Shown in pieces: positions 8,719-16,394 of a stretch of DNA of 62,607 nucleotides; position 1 is the first letter of the stretch, and each line of letters starts with the position of its first letter. The position numbers were made by a program, and so were the translations under genes. Origin of the DNA: a virus; IMG/VR virus record IMGVR_UViG_3300017728_000004, positions 1 through 62,607 of that record; one strand, 5' to 3'. Under the pieces are notes generated by a model. It saw only the letters and a program-made list of their open reading frames with translations. It searched no databases and was not told where the DNA came from.

Positions 8719-9281
8719 TGAGTAACGCAAGAGACTACCTGTTCAAAGTTCCTTTTAGGCAATACAGTATGCCTAATTGGGAAGCAAATAAGAAAAAAAT
8801 CTTAGAGACTTTACCAATCAATTCATACACCGATTTTTATGAAAATAAAAAGAACGGTCTTCCTTTTTACATTGATGTTGTAGGAGGTATAATTGATGAG
8901 GCAATGTCAGATTTCAAAAACACATATCCACCAGGTGTGATGATCACTTCTATGTGGTATGAGAGATCTAAGAAGGGAGATTACCATGGACCCCATAATC
9001 ATGGTGCAACAGGATTCTCTGCTATACTGTATGTTCAATACAATGGTGCAGATCATGAACCAACTAAGTTTCATTCACCATTTCTAGATGCTGCAACAGG
9101 TGAAAACATGAAGTATCAACCTGTTGTTAGAGAGGGAGATCTATTAGTATTCCCCTCTTATATTTTACATGAGGCACCTATTAATAATAGCGATACTGAT
9201 AGAACTATCGTGTCATTTAATATTATGGGTGAAGACGTGGCAAAGGCATGGAAAGCAGGATTCCTCAATGCTAAAAAATAG
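8718..9281 (+). CDS. 2OG-Fe(II) oxygenase-like protein (first of a tandem pair)
   Basis: A 187 aa protein with the putative 2OG-Fe(II) oxygenase pattern common in cyanophages. MWYERSKKG is followed by an iron-ligand histidine cluster near residues 90-95 (HGPHNHG), a strand FSAILYV, then GDLLVFPSYILHEA with the distal histidine, and RTIVSFNIM with the 2OG-binding arginine. The substrate is unknown. It shares the whole core layout with the next gene, indicating tandem duplication. It is translationally coupled to the cupin gene upstream. Confidence 0.75.
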   Translation: MSNARDYLFKVPFRQYSMPNWEANKKKILETLPINSYTDFYENKKNGLPFYIDVVGGIIDEAMSDFKNTYPPGVMITSMWYERSKKGDYHGPHNHGATGFSAILYVQYNGADHEPTKFHSPFLDAATGENMKYQPVVREGDLLVFPSYILHEAPINNSDTDRTIVSFNIMGEDVAKAWKAGFLNAKK

Positions 9282-9876
9282 AGAAATATTTAAAATTCCA
9301 TATTCGCATTATAGTATCGATAACTGGGAAGAAAAGAAATCTAAAATTCTAGACCAGTTAGATGATAAGTTTACTGATTATGGTGACTATGAACTACCAC
9401 CATATGAAAGTATAGTAAGACAAAATATTTCTAATGAACTGATAGATTTTAGTTCATATCTAGATTTTCCTCTATCTATTATGTGTATGTGGTATGAGAG
9501 ATCTAAACGATCACATCGTCATCCTGTTCATAATCATGGAGGAGCAGGATTTTCTGCAGTGATGTATGTTGAATTTAATCCTGAAGTTCATGAATCTACA
9601 GTGCTCTATAGTCCATATGGAAATCCTTTTACTGGTGCTTTGATGTCATATAGACCTGATGTAAAGGAAGGTGATATTATATTTTTTCCATCATCATTCC
9701 TACATGAAGCACGACCTAATGAATCTGATGAGGTCAGAACTATCATCTCATTCAATATGTTTGATACTCAATTGTTATTTGCTAAAAAAGATGAATTGTT
9801 TGGTGATAAAGCAGATGAAGCAGTAAAGAGAATTGCTGAGAGAGCATACGATCATACCCCAAACTACGATAAATAA
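9268..9876 (+). CDS. 2OG-Fe(II) oxygenase-like protein (second of a tandem pair)
   Basis: A 202 aa protein using ATG 9268. A longer in-frame extension begins inside the previous gene, but this start gives an N-terminus (REIFKIPYSHYS) that aligns with that gene. Core motifs match the preceding paralogue: MWYERSKRS, HPVHNHGGAG, GDIIFFPSSFLHEA and RTIISFNMF. The C-terminus carries an extra Lys/Asp-rich tail. It overlaps the previous gene by 14 bases. The stop codon lies within a late promoter serving the gp5 gene. Confidence 0.75.
   Translation: MLKNREIFKIPYSHYSIDNWEEKKSKILDQLDDKFTDYGDYELPPYESIVRQNISNELIDFSSYLDFPLSIMCMWYERSKRSHRHPVHNHGGAGFSAVMYVEFNPEVHESTVLYSPYGNPFTGALMSYRPDVKEGDIIFFPSSFLHEARPNESDEVRTIISFNMFDTQLLFAKKDELFGDKADEAVKRIAERAYDHTPNYDK
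9869..9875 (+). promoter_or_regulatory. T4-type late promoter for the gp5-like gene
   Basis: ATAAATA in CGATAAATAAAG, 19 bases before the spike ATG and overlapping the last two codons and stop of the oxygenase gene. Confidence 0.6.
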
Positions 9877-9894
9877 AGAAAAACTCAAAACGAA

Positions 9895-12447
9895 ATGAGC
9901 ACCATTGACGGCATTATTAATGAACCTACCGTAAATTTCGTCGGTAAAGATGGATTTTTCTGGTGGGTTGGTGAGGTTGAAAGTAATAAAGACCCGATGA
10001 CTCTAGGACGAGTTAAAGTCCGAGTTTTAGGGTATTATACTAATGTGAGAGGAGAAACTACCTCTAATCTGCCTACGGATGATCTTCCTTGGGCGACTGT
10101 GTTACAACACACATGTCAACCAGGTAATGATAACCAAGGTGAAAGTTCTGGACAGTTGCAACCAGGTGCAATTGTTATGGGATTCTTTATGGATGGTGAG
10201 AATGCTCAGATGCCAATTGTTATTGGTGTTCTGCGTGTTAAGAAATCTTCTGAGACTAGAGATGAGAAGACTTTTGCTTTTACTGGTGAAGCAATGGAAC
10301 CTGGTGTTGCACCTAATCCTGCAACTACACACCCTATGAATCCTAATGCCACCATGGCAACTACAAAGGAAACAGGGTATAGAAGACCATCAGATGATAA
10401 TACTGTTGCGTTACCTAACAATCCCAAATCGGATGTTGGTGGTAAATCATCTCCTAACAATGTCTCAACTAAACTAGCTGGTAGTTCGGGCAATCCTGGA
10501 AAACCTAGACAACCAAAGGACCCAATTCCTGCTGCAAATGGTGTTGGTGGTCCTTGGAAAACATTGGAATATAAACTAGGATATCTCTTAGAAGATCTTG
10601 CTGATCATGCAGGATCATTAATGAAAGCAGAAGATGGTGACTACTTAGATATTGTCACTGGTAAACTTGTCTCTGCTAAAGCACTGACTGCAAAACTTCA
10701 AAACTTTTTAAGTGCAGTATTTACTCAGGTTGTTTCTGCTGTTAGGGCGCAAATATCTGCCCTTACAGAATCTTTGAACCTAGTTGAAATTCTTGGTGGT
10801 GCTACTGGCGTTCCAATGTTAGTTTTTGGTATTATTCAGACAGCAGTAGCAGCACTTCTTAAGGCACTTTGCATGGAAGACTCTAAGTTGATGCAATTTG
10901 TTCAGTCACCTGTCAATACAATTTTAGGTCTTCTTGATGGTCTTCTTGATGGTTTGATTGATAAGGCAGCATTTGTTCTTCAAGGTGTTCAGGGCGCTAT
11001 TGATGGTGTTGTATGTGAAGTTCAGGCAATGCTTGATAGACTTCTACAAGTTGTTGATACTGTAAAGACTATTGTTGATAGCGTACAGCAAGCAAAAGAA
11101 ATCATTGAGGCATGGCAATCTGCTAGTGGTATTTTTGAAGAGGGAACTGATCTTTTCAAGAAAGGTATTACCAGTCTTACTGGATTGATTGCACTGTTCA
11201 TCAAATTTGCTAGTGGGGGTTGTAATCGAACACCTGATGGTGGTGTGGATACAGTTGGTTGGTATCCTTTATTTGGTATCACTCATTGTACTCCAGAAGA
11301 ATTGGAGGAAATTAATAAAATTAGAGGTAAGAGTAGATCTGAATGTGGTGAGGATGGACCAGGTAGTCTCTTAGATAGTGTTTTTAAAGAAACTAGTCCT
11401 TACTTAACTGCTGCTAAAACATTCATCGATGGTTCATATGAGATGTATGTTGGAACACCTGGTAGAACTGCAAGTGTGCAAAAAGCTGCTAGTGGTACAA
11501 CACGACATTCATATAATCTCAATCAGAATCAGTATGCTGAATATGTTGCTAGAAAAACAATTGCAGAAAAACATCCTAATGCAACCCCAGAAGAAATTGA
11601 AAAAAAGGTTGCATCATATTCTAAATCTCAAAACAAATCAGGAGGCAAAGGTCAAGGTGATAACGGTTCCTTAATTGCTGATCATACTTCATATGCTGGT
11701 AATTATACAGAAGAAACTCATGGTGATAACTGTAGAACCATTGATGGTGATAATGCAATTAATATTGAGGGAGACTACTTCTTAAAGATTACTGGTGATT
11801 GTCACATTGAAGTTGGTGGAGGATTCTTCTTTGGTGCTGAAGGTGCCCCTAAAATTGTTGATAATAAAGGAGAGAGTAAGAATACTAAAATTCAGAAACA
11901 TACAGTCAGATTTGGTTCTGACGTTGATATCTCAACTGTTGGTGCTGCTCTCGCAATTCAAGGTTCTGAGTTTAATGTTGGATCTGTTTCTTCTAAATTT
12001 ACTAGTAGTATTTTTGAAGCAAGTTCTGGAAGTGTTAACATATCGGGAGGAGAGACAATCATCAGTGGTGACAACTCAATTGAACTTGTTACACCACACT
12101 TAGTTGAGATGATTAACTTTCCACCATCAGGACTTCAACTTGGTTTGTCGGGTATTCGTAGATTTGTTGGTGGTTCAGTAGAAACTGTAATGAAACCTGC
12201 TAGTATTGGTGCAGATACAATTCCCAGATATACTATTGTTAATCCTGCTGGTCCTTACTCACTTACATGTGGTGCTACAGGATACAACTGCAATGTCACT
12301 ACGGGTGCATATAACGTCAATGTTGTTGCTGGTTTGATCTATATGCAAGCGAGTGCTGCTGCTACCCTTGCGGCGGGTGGAGCAATGCTGCTCAGTGCTC
12401 CTGCAGGCGTCGTTACGGTTATTGGACTATCGATCTTCCTGAATTGA
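9895..12447 (+). CDS. 5: Baseplate central spike, gp5-like (OB domain and beta-helix, no lysozyme)
   Basis: An 850 aa protein. Residues about 15-115 form the gp5/VgrG OB-fold domain: FWWVGEVES, then LGRVKVRVLGYY, DLPWATVLQ, and a GAIVMGFFMDGE strand ending IGVLRVKK. A long helical and hydrophobic middle (about 260-430) follows. The C-terminal third (about 600-850) is Gly/Asp/Ile-rich with HGDNCRTIDGDN and INIEGDYFLKITGD turns, typical of the trimeric beta-helix needle. T4 gp5 has 575 residues and a lysozyme insert between these parts; none is visible here. It should sit under the gp27-like hub and carry the PAAR tip encoded at 44.8 kb. Confidence 0.85.
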   Translation: MSTIDGIINEPTVNFVGKDGFFWWVGEVESNKDPMTLGRVKVRVLGYYTNVRGETTSNLPTDDLPWATVLQHTCQPGNDNQGESSGQLQPGAIVMGFFMDGENAQMPIVIGVLRVKKSSETRDEKTFAFTGEAMEPGVAPNPATTHPMNPNATMATTKETGYRRPSDDNTVALPNNPKSDVGGKSSPNNVSTKLAGSSGNPGKPRQPKDPIPAANGVGGPWKTLEYKLGYLLEDLADHAGSLMKAEDGDYLDIVTGKLVSAKALTAKLQNFLSAVFTQVVSAVRAQISALTESLNLVEILGGATGVPMLVFGIIQTAVAALLKALCMEDSKLMQFVQSPVNTILGLLDGLLDGLIDKAAFVLQGVQGAIDGVVCEVQAMLDRLLQVVDTVKTIVDSVQQAKEIIEAWQSASGIFEEGTDLFKKGITSLTGLIALFIKFASGGCNRTPDGGVDTVGWYPLFGITHCTPEELEEINKIRGKSRSECGEDGPGSLLDSVFKETSPYLTAAKTFIDGSYEMYVGTPGRTASVQKAASGTTRHSYNLNQNQYAEYVARKTIAEKHPNATPEEIEKKVASYSKSQNKSGGKGQGDNGSLIADHTSYAGNYTEETHGDNCRTIDGDNAINIEGDYFLKITGDCHIEVGGGFFFGAEGAPKIVDNKGESKNTKIQKHTVRFGSDVDISTVGAALAIQGSEFNVGSVSSKFTSSIFEASSGSVNISGGETIISGDNSIELVTPHLVEMINFPPSGLQLGLSGIRRFVGGSVETVMKPASIGADTIPRYTIVNPAGPYSLTCGATGYNCNVTTGAYNVNVVAGLIYMQASAAATLAAGGAMLLSAPAGVVTVIGLSIFLN

Positions 12448-12448
12448 C

Positions 12449-12477
12449 TTGACAGGTGCCTAGCAGTCTGCTATACT
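12449..12477 (+). promoter_or_regulatory. Consensus sigma70 promoter
   Basis: TTGACA (12449-12454), a 17-base spacer and TATACT (12472-12477), starting just after the gp5 stop. It would drive the three small genes that precede tRNA-Leu, probably early in infection. Confidence 0.8.
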
Positions 12478-12500
12478 ACATAGGTACAGAAGAGACATTC

Positions 12501-12692
12501 ATGGATTCCCTCGCACACATCTTCATTAACTTCTCTAAACGCAAGATGACTCTTGTCGATGATGAAGGATATGAGAAAGAAGTTCGATGGAATTTTAACA
12601 CTACAGGTGCCAATGGTTTCTCTGAAACAATCTCTGAAATACAAGAGATTGTTGATAACGACTTGATTACTTATTGCTTTGCTGTAAAATGA
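12501..12692 (+). CDS. Small conserved-type phage protein
   Basis: A 63 aa protein from ATG 12501. The in-frame ATG at 12456 lies inside the promoter spacer and is rejected. It is acidic in the middle (VDDEGYEKEVRW) with a C-terminal stretch ISEIQEIVDNDL. No known domain is recognised. The stop overlaps the next ATG (ATGA), and it is first in a sigma70-driven cluster. Confidence 0.65.
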   Translation: MDSLAHIFINFSKRKMTLVDDEGYEKEVRWNFNTTGANGFSETISEIQEIVDNDLITYCFAVK

Positions 12693-12916
12693 TTGGACCT
12701 ATTGGAATTACTCTGCAAGAAGCAGAGGATCATTTTGACTTCTTGGTTGATCTTACTGACAGATCTCGTATCTGTTGGAAAATTACTCGTGAAGATGGTA
12801 AGTCTGTCTTGATGGTTCCTGTTAATGAAGTCGCTCCTGTACCTGAAGAACTTCAGGATGAGGTTGAAGATTTTCGTAAAAAGTTTTTGGAAAAAGTAGG
12901 TGTCAATGAGACCTGA
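12689..12916 (+). CDS. Small phage protein of unknown function
   Basis: A 75 aa protein starting at ATG 12689 within the ATGA overlap. It has a short beta-rich N-terminal half (ICWKITREDGK, VLMVPVNEV) and an acidic helical C-terminus (PEELQDEVEDFRKKF). No family is recognised. It is translationally coupled on both sides. Confidence 0.65.
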   Translation: MIGPIGITLQEAEDHFDFLVDLTDRSRICWKITREDGKSVLMVPVNEVAPVPEELQDEVEDFRKKFLEKVGVNET

Positions 12917-13145
12917 AACTCGTGAATCAATGGAAATGCTATTTGCTGCAAAGTGGAATCTTCCTAAAGCAGCAAAAAATTGCAATCTAACTGAAAAAGA
13001 AATGAAAATTACTTTTAACGAATATTGTCATTTTCATCCTCCCACTTGGGAAATTGGTAATAGTAAACAAATTGGAGTACTCTACACTGATGGGAGTGTG
13101 GCGGAATTGGTAGACGCACCAGACTTAAAATCTGTTGAGAATTAA
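12906..13145 (+). CDS. Small phage protein whose frame ends inside tRNA-Leu
   Basis: A 79 aa protein from ATG 12906, which overlaps the previous stop. The first ~60 residues look like a real protein (MRPETRESMEML, then NLPKAAKNCNLTEKEM, a helix-turn-helix-like pattern with the ending FHPPTWE). The last ~17 residues (VAELVDAPDLKSVEN) are the direct translation of the tRNA-Leu gene, and no earlier stop exists in frame. Either the tRNA was inserted at the 3' end of an older gene, or the C-terminus is truly read through the tRNA. A role in DNA binding is possible but unproven. Confidence 0.6.
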   Translation: MRPETRESMEMLFAAKWNLPKAAKNCNLTEKEMKITFNEYCHFHPPTWEIGNSKQIGVLYTDGSVAELVDAPDLKSVEN

Positions 13146-13176
13146 TCTCGTGGGGGTTCAAGTCCCCCTTCTCCTA
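13092..13176 (+). tRNA. tRNA-Leu (UAA)
   Basis: A class II tRNA: GGGAGTG acceptor arm, GCGGAATTGGTAGACGC D-arm signature, anticodon loop CTTAAAA (anticodon TAA), a long variable arm with GAGA/TCTC stem, T arm GGGGG-TTCAAGT-CCCCC, discriminator A. The acceptor stem has weak positions (G-T at 1-72, T-T at 6-67). Positions 13092-13145 are also coding in the gene upstream. No CCA is encoded. Confidence 0.88.
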
Positions 13177-13178
13177 CT

Positions 13179-13742
13179 ATGACACATTATCTCTTTCCTA
13201 CTACCTTCTATTGGCAATTCAGAGCACCAAACGCTCAAGAATTTATTGACAAAATCAGTGCTACTGCTGTAGAAGAAAACATTGACAACTCTCCGTTCTC
13301 ATGGGGAAAAGAATGTGTCATTGACCGTATTCCCTTGCCATGGGAAGATTGGTTGCCACTCGTTACACCTAGTCTTCAAATCCTAGGAAAAAAACTCGGC
13401 AAAAAATTTCAATTCTGGATGTATGATCCATGGATTAACTACTACAAACGAGGGGCATATCAAGAAGTTCATGATCATGTTGAACAAGACTTAGCATGTG
13501 TATTCTTTGCAAATCAAGGTGAAGGTTTTTCAGACTTTACTTTTATTGATAGATATAACGTAACTCTAGCACCTCAAGCAAAGAAACTAATTGATTACCA
13601 TAATGTATGGGGCATTGATTATGAACCTGGAGATATAATTTTCTTTCCAGGAACATGTATGCATCAAGTAACACAGCATAAAAGTGATACAGTTAGAACA
13701 ACATTTGCATGCAACTTCAACATCAAAGTTCCTAATGAGTAA
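13179..13742 (+). CDS. 2OG-Fe(II) oxygenase-like protein
   Basis: A 187 aa protein that starts two bases after tRNA-Leu. It shows the same fold pattern as the oxygenases at 8.7-9.9 kb but is clearly divergent: MYDPWINYYKRG, an iron-ligand cluster QEVHDHVEQD, a strand ACVFFA, then EPGDIIFFPGTCMHQV with the distal histidine, and VRTTFACNFNI with the 2OG-binding arginine. The start supplies an N-terminus MTHYLFPTTFYW typical of the group. Substrate unknown. It overlaps the next ATG by 8 bases. Confidence 0.72.
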   Translation: MTHYLFPTTFYWQFRAPNAQEFIDKISATAVEENIDNSPFSWGKECVIDRIPLPWEDWLPLVTPSLQILGKKLGKKFQFWMYDPWINYYKRGAYQEVHDHVEQDLACVFFANQGEGFSDFTFIDRYNVTLAPQAKKLIDYHNVWGIDYEPGDIIFFPGTCMHQVTQHKSDTVRTTFACNFNIKVPNE

Positions 13743-13926
13743 GTACGATTTTGGAGGGTTAGAACAACACCCTGCCAATATTTTAAGATTGATAAGTGAA
13801 CTTGAAGGAGCATATCAACTTTGTAAGTGGATGGGATTCAAAGAGGATATGGAGGTCCTTGACAAAATGAAGAAACCATACTATAGTATGTACTTCAAGA
13901 AGAAAAAAGAAGAACGTTACAAATAG
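13735..13926 (+). CDS. Small basic phage protein
   Basis: A 63 aa protein from ATG 13735, inside the end of the oxygenase gene. An N-terminal SKYDFGGLEQHP precedes a helical region LRLISELEGAYQLCKW, and the C-terminus is strongly basic (FKKKKEERYK). No family recognised. It is followed by a short structured spacer and tRNA-Asn. Confidence 0.6.
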   Translation: MSKYDFGGLEQHPANILRLISELEGAYQLCKWMGFKEDMEVLDKMKKPYYSMYFKKKKEERYK

Positions 13927-13969
13927 AGGGAGTACCCAAAGACTCTGTGTAGAAAGAGCGCCCTCTCAA

Positions 13970-14041
13970 TCCTCTTTAGCTCAGCGGTAGAGCGATTGAC
14001 TGTTAATCAATTAGTCCCTGGTTCGATCCCAGGAAGGGGAG
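13970..14041 (+). tRNA. tRNA-Asn (GUU)
   Basis: Acceptor TCCTCTT/AAGGGGA, D arm GCTC-AGCGGTA-GAGC, anticodon stem ATTGA/TCAAT with loop CTGTTAA (anticodon GTT), T arm CCTGG-TTCGATC-CCAGG, discriminator G. No CCA encoded. The discriminator base is also the first base of the GTG start of the next gene. The upstream spacer (13927-13969) contains AGAGGG and CCCTCT arms that could form a hairpin relevant to processing. Confidence 0.93.
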
Positions 14042-14604
14042 TGTCTTTTACAAACAAACTATTATACAAGATTCCTAGTAAGTTTCCAGAACTGCTTATA
14101 AGCAACATGGTAACTTATGTTGAAACACTACATTATCAAAATGCAAAAATTGCTAATGATGTAGAGGATAATGTAACTAGATCTACTAGTGTATCGTGGA
14201 TACCTTGGGACGAATGGATCCCTGGTATCATGCACAACATGCTTATATGTGCCAATAAATCACATTTCAACTATGATCTGAATTACTTCCAAAGTAAGAT
14301 TCAATCTACCATTTATTATGGTGAAACTAGTGATCATTATGATTGGCATGTTGACAATGATGACGCAAGTATCTGTGGAGATATGGAAAGAAAACTTTCT
14401 TGTTCTTTATTACTGAGTAGTCTTGATGAGTATGATGGTGGTGAATTTGAAATAGATTATCGACCTAACTTGAATACCAAGATCAAACCCAATAAGGGTG
14501 ACTGTATTGTTTTTCCTGCATGGGTTCCACATAGAGTATTACCAGTAACTAAAGGCAGACGTATATCTCTAGTCGCATGGATGATGGGGCCGATGTTTAA
14601 ATAG
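14041..14604 (+). CDS. 2OG-Fe(II) oxygenase, prolyl-hydroxylase-like
   Basis: A 187 aa protein. The GTG at 14041 is chosen because the purine-rich tRNA acceptor end (GGAAGGGGA) lies directly upstream as a ribosome site; an upstream in-frame ATG at 13996 would read through the tRNA body. Motifs: HYDWHVDNDD (the HxD iron triad), SLLLSSLDEYDGGEFE, GDCIVFPAWVPHRV with the distal histidine, and GRRISLVAW with the 2OG-binding arginine. This is closer to the P4Hc/PiuC type than the tandem pair at 8.7 kb. Substrate unknown. Confidence 0.78.
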   Translation: MSFTNKLLYKIPSKFPELLISNMVTYVETLHYQNAKIANDVEDNVTRSTSVSWIPWDEWIPGIMHNMLICANKSHFNYDLNYFQSKIQSTIYYGETSDHYDWHVDNDDASICGDMERKLSCSLLLSSLDEYDGGEFEIDYRPNLNTKIKPNKGDCIVFPAWVPHRVLPVTKGRRISLVAWMMGPMFK

Positions 14605-14623
14605 TGCAGCACTGGAGAACATA

Positions 14624-14968
14624 ATGGGGATTTACGATACCATTCATTCATCATATGATTTGGGACCTGGTTTTTGGAATAGAGAATTGCAAACCAAAGA
14701 TCTTGATGGATATATGTCATATAATTGGATCGATCCAAAGGGGCAACTATGGACAGTTGATCATAGTGGAACCTATGCCTTTGAAGATACTGGATCATTC
14801 AAGGTTGTGAAGAGTATAAATCATGGTAGAGTTACACCATACACCTTAACAAAACAAATAGAGTTGTATCCAGCACACTGGAATGCTCACTATGCACCTT
14901 GCCCAACGGCAATGGTTAGTTTTTTTGAAGGTATTGTTGAACAAGTATTATTTGCATCTAATCATTAA
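14624..14968 (+). CDS. Hypothetical phage protein
   Basis: A 114 aa protein with an aromatic-rich sequence (YDLGPGFWNREL, GYMSYNWIDPKG, QLWTVDHSGTYAF). I recognise no domain; the composition suggests a small beta-rich protein. It overlaps the next ATG by one base and lies among oxygenase genes. Confidence 0.6.
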   Translation: MGIYDTIHSSYDLGPGFWNRELQTKDLDGYMSYNWIDPKGQLWTVDHSGTYAFEDTGSFKVVKSINHGRVTPYTLTKQIELYPAHWNAHYAPCPTAMVSFFEGIVEQVLFASNH

Positions 14969-15612
14969 TGGCATTTCTCGTACATCCAGTTCCACCTAAT
15001 CCAGTATTTGTCAAGAAAGAATATCTGTATGATTTAAAAAAAGGTCATGGAGAGTTAACACCTGGTATTTGGATTTCTGTTAAAAGTGTTCAAACTAAAG
15101 CATTATATTTTGAAACTCTTCTTACTGAATATGGAGCATTATTTGATAAATTGCCTTTAAGTGCATTTGTTTGGAAAAAAGATTTTAATCCAGAAGATCA
15201 ACTTCCTTTAGATGTACTTGAACTTTGGGACTGTTTCGACTATAATATCACTGTAGTTCGCAAACCTCTTCTGGGACGATGTGAATTCTTTGGTAAAGAT
15301 AAAAAAATGCACCCTGGTGAATATGAATTTACAATTGATAGTGCTCATCCAGATCATTCTATTATCGATACTAATTTCTCTGAGTTGGACCCAGAGCACA
15401 AATCTTTTAATATTATCGCCCTTGATAATGGACAGTTTGCTGCACAACCAAACAATAGGGTTATCTGGAGAGATAACTCATTAATTCCAGGAACACTTAA
15501 ACAACCCGATTTTAAAGTTTGCTCACAAAATTATGCAGTCGAAACAGAATCTAAATGGTGGACAGTCGGACACACCGAAGAATGGAGTTACAAAACCGAA
15601 GATGGTGCCTGA
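14968..15612 (+). CDS. Hypothetical phage protein
   Basis: A 214 aa protein starting in the TAATG overlap with the previous gene. It contains TPGIWISVKSVQ, an acidic middle (PLDVLELWDCFDYN) and many aromatic residues; the C-terminal part (ESKWWTVGHTEEW) resembles the style of the previous protein. No known domain. Its stop overlaps the start of a 46-codon gene. Confidence 0.6.
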   Translation: MAFLVHPVPPNPVFVKKEYLYDLKKGHGELTPGIWISVKSVQTKALYFETLLTEYGALFDKLPLSAFVWKKDFNPEDQLPLDVLELWDCFDYNITVVRKPLLGRCEFFGKDKKMHPGEYEFTIDSAHPDHSIIDTNFSELDPEHKSFNIIALDNGQFAAQPNNRVIWRDNSLIPGTLKQPDFKVCSQNYAVETESKWWTVGHTEEWSYKTEDGA

Positions 15613-15742
15613 TGATATTGTTGTTAACATGGACGGAGGTGTAGGTGGTTCTTGGTCAGTACAAAAAACAGAACCAGAAGATATCATCAATCAGATTCGT
15701 AAGTTAGAATCTGAAGCACCTGATTATGGTATTGGTAAATGA
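15602..15742 (+). CDS. Very small phage protein
   Basis: A 46 aa frame from ATG 15602, overlapping upstream by 11 bases and downstream by 4 (ATGA). MVPDDIVVNMDGG is followed by a Gly-rich turn and a C-terminal helix (PEDIINQIRKLES). A longer frame starting at 15533 lies within the previous gene and is less likely. No function suggested. Confidence 0.5.
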   Translation: MVPDDIVVNMDGGVGGSWSVQKTEPEDIINQIRKLESEAPDYGIGK

Positions 15743-16359
15743 TAAACCCTGATCTCAAAGGTCATAGTTTTAACGAACCTTTTCCTATATTATTGATTGA
15801 AAATGTTTTCTCGCCAGATCAGTTAGATGTTATTTGGAAAGAACTAGATTATTACTGTGCTAATGATATTCTCTTAGCACCTGAAGATACTGGTGGTGCC
15901 TATAAAAAAGGTAAATACGTCAAACAAAATTCTGGATTGTTCTTAACTGATGCCTGGAAAGGAGCATCGTATTCGGCAATCAACAAACACATTTCTCCAA
16001 TATTACAATCTTTTCCTCATGCTGATTGGGTACAAGATAACAAATACTTTGAAGAATTTCAATTCAATAAAGTTAGTGTATTAGTCTCTAATTATACAGA
16101 TGGTGATTACTATGACGCACATAGAGATCTATCGTTAGCAACATGTTGTCTTTGGTTATATAAAGAACCAAAACAATTTGCAGGTGGAGAGTTTAGTTTC
16201 ACTCAGTATGATTTAGAAATAGAGTGTAAAAATAACTCAATGGTTATATTTCCTGGATTATATAAACATCAGGTATCTCCAGTTTCTGGTGTAAAAAATC
16301 CCATGGACGGTAGATTTTGTATATCATACTTTTTGTCGTGGATCGGCAATGAGAAATGA
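15739..16359 (+). CDS. 2OG-Fe(II) oxygenase, prolyl-hydroxylase-like
   Basis: A 206 aa protein starting in an ATGA overlap. An N-terminal FPILLIENVFSPDQ is typical of this superfamily. YYDAHRDLS gives the HxD iron ligands, FAGGEFSF a core strand, NSMVIFPGLYKHQV the distal histidine, and GRFCISYFLSW the 2OG-binding arginine. It is the fifth oxygenase in 7.6 kb. It may hydroxylate a virion or host protein; nothing here identifies the substrate. A late promoter follows immediately. Confidence 0.8.
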   Translation: MINPDLKGHSFNEPFPILLIENVFSPDQLDVIWKELDYYCANDILLAPEDTGGAYKKGKYVKQNSGLFLTDAWKGASYSAINKHISPILQSFPHADWVQDNKYFEEFQFNKVSVLVSNYTDGDYYDAHRDLSLATCCLWLYKEPKQFAGGEFSFTQYDLEIECKNNSMVIFPGLYKHQVSPVSGVKNPMDGRFCISYFLSWIGNEK

Positions 16360-16367
16360 TATAAATA
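16360..16367 (+). promoter_or_regulatory. T4-type late promoter
   Basis: TATAAATA, an exact match to the T4 late consensus, just after the oxygenase stop and 27 bases before the GTG start of the next structural gene. Confidence 0.75.
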
Positions 16368-16394
16368 GACAAGTAGCAAATAGTGTGATTATCT

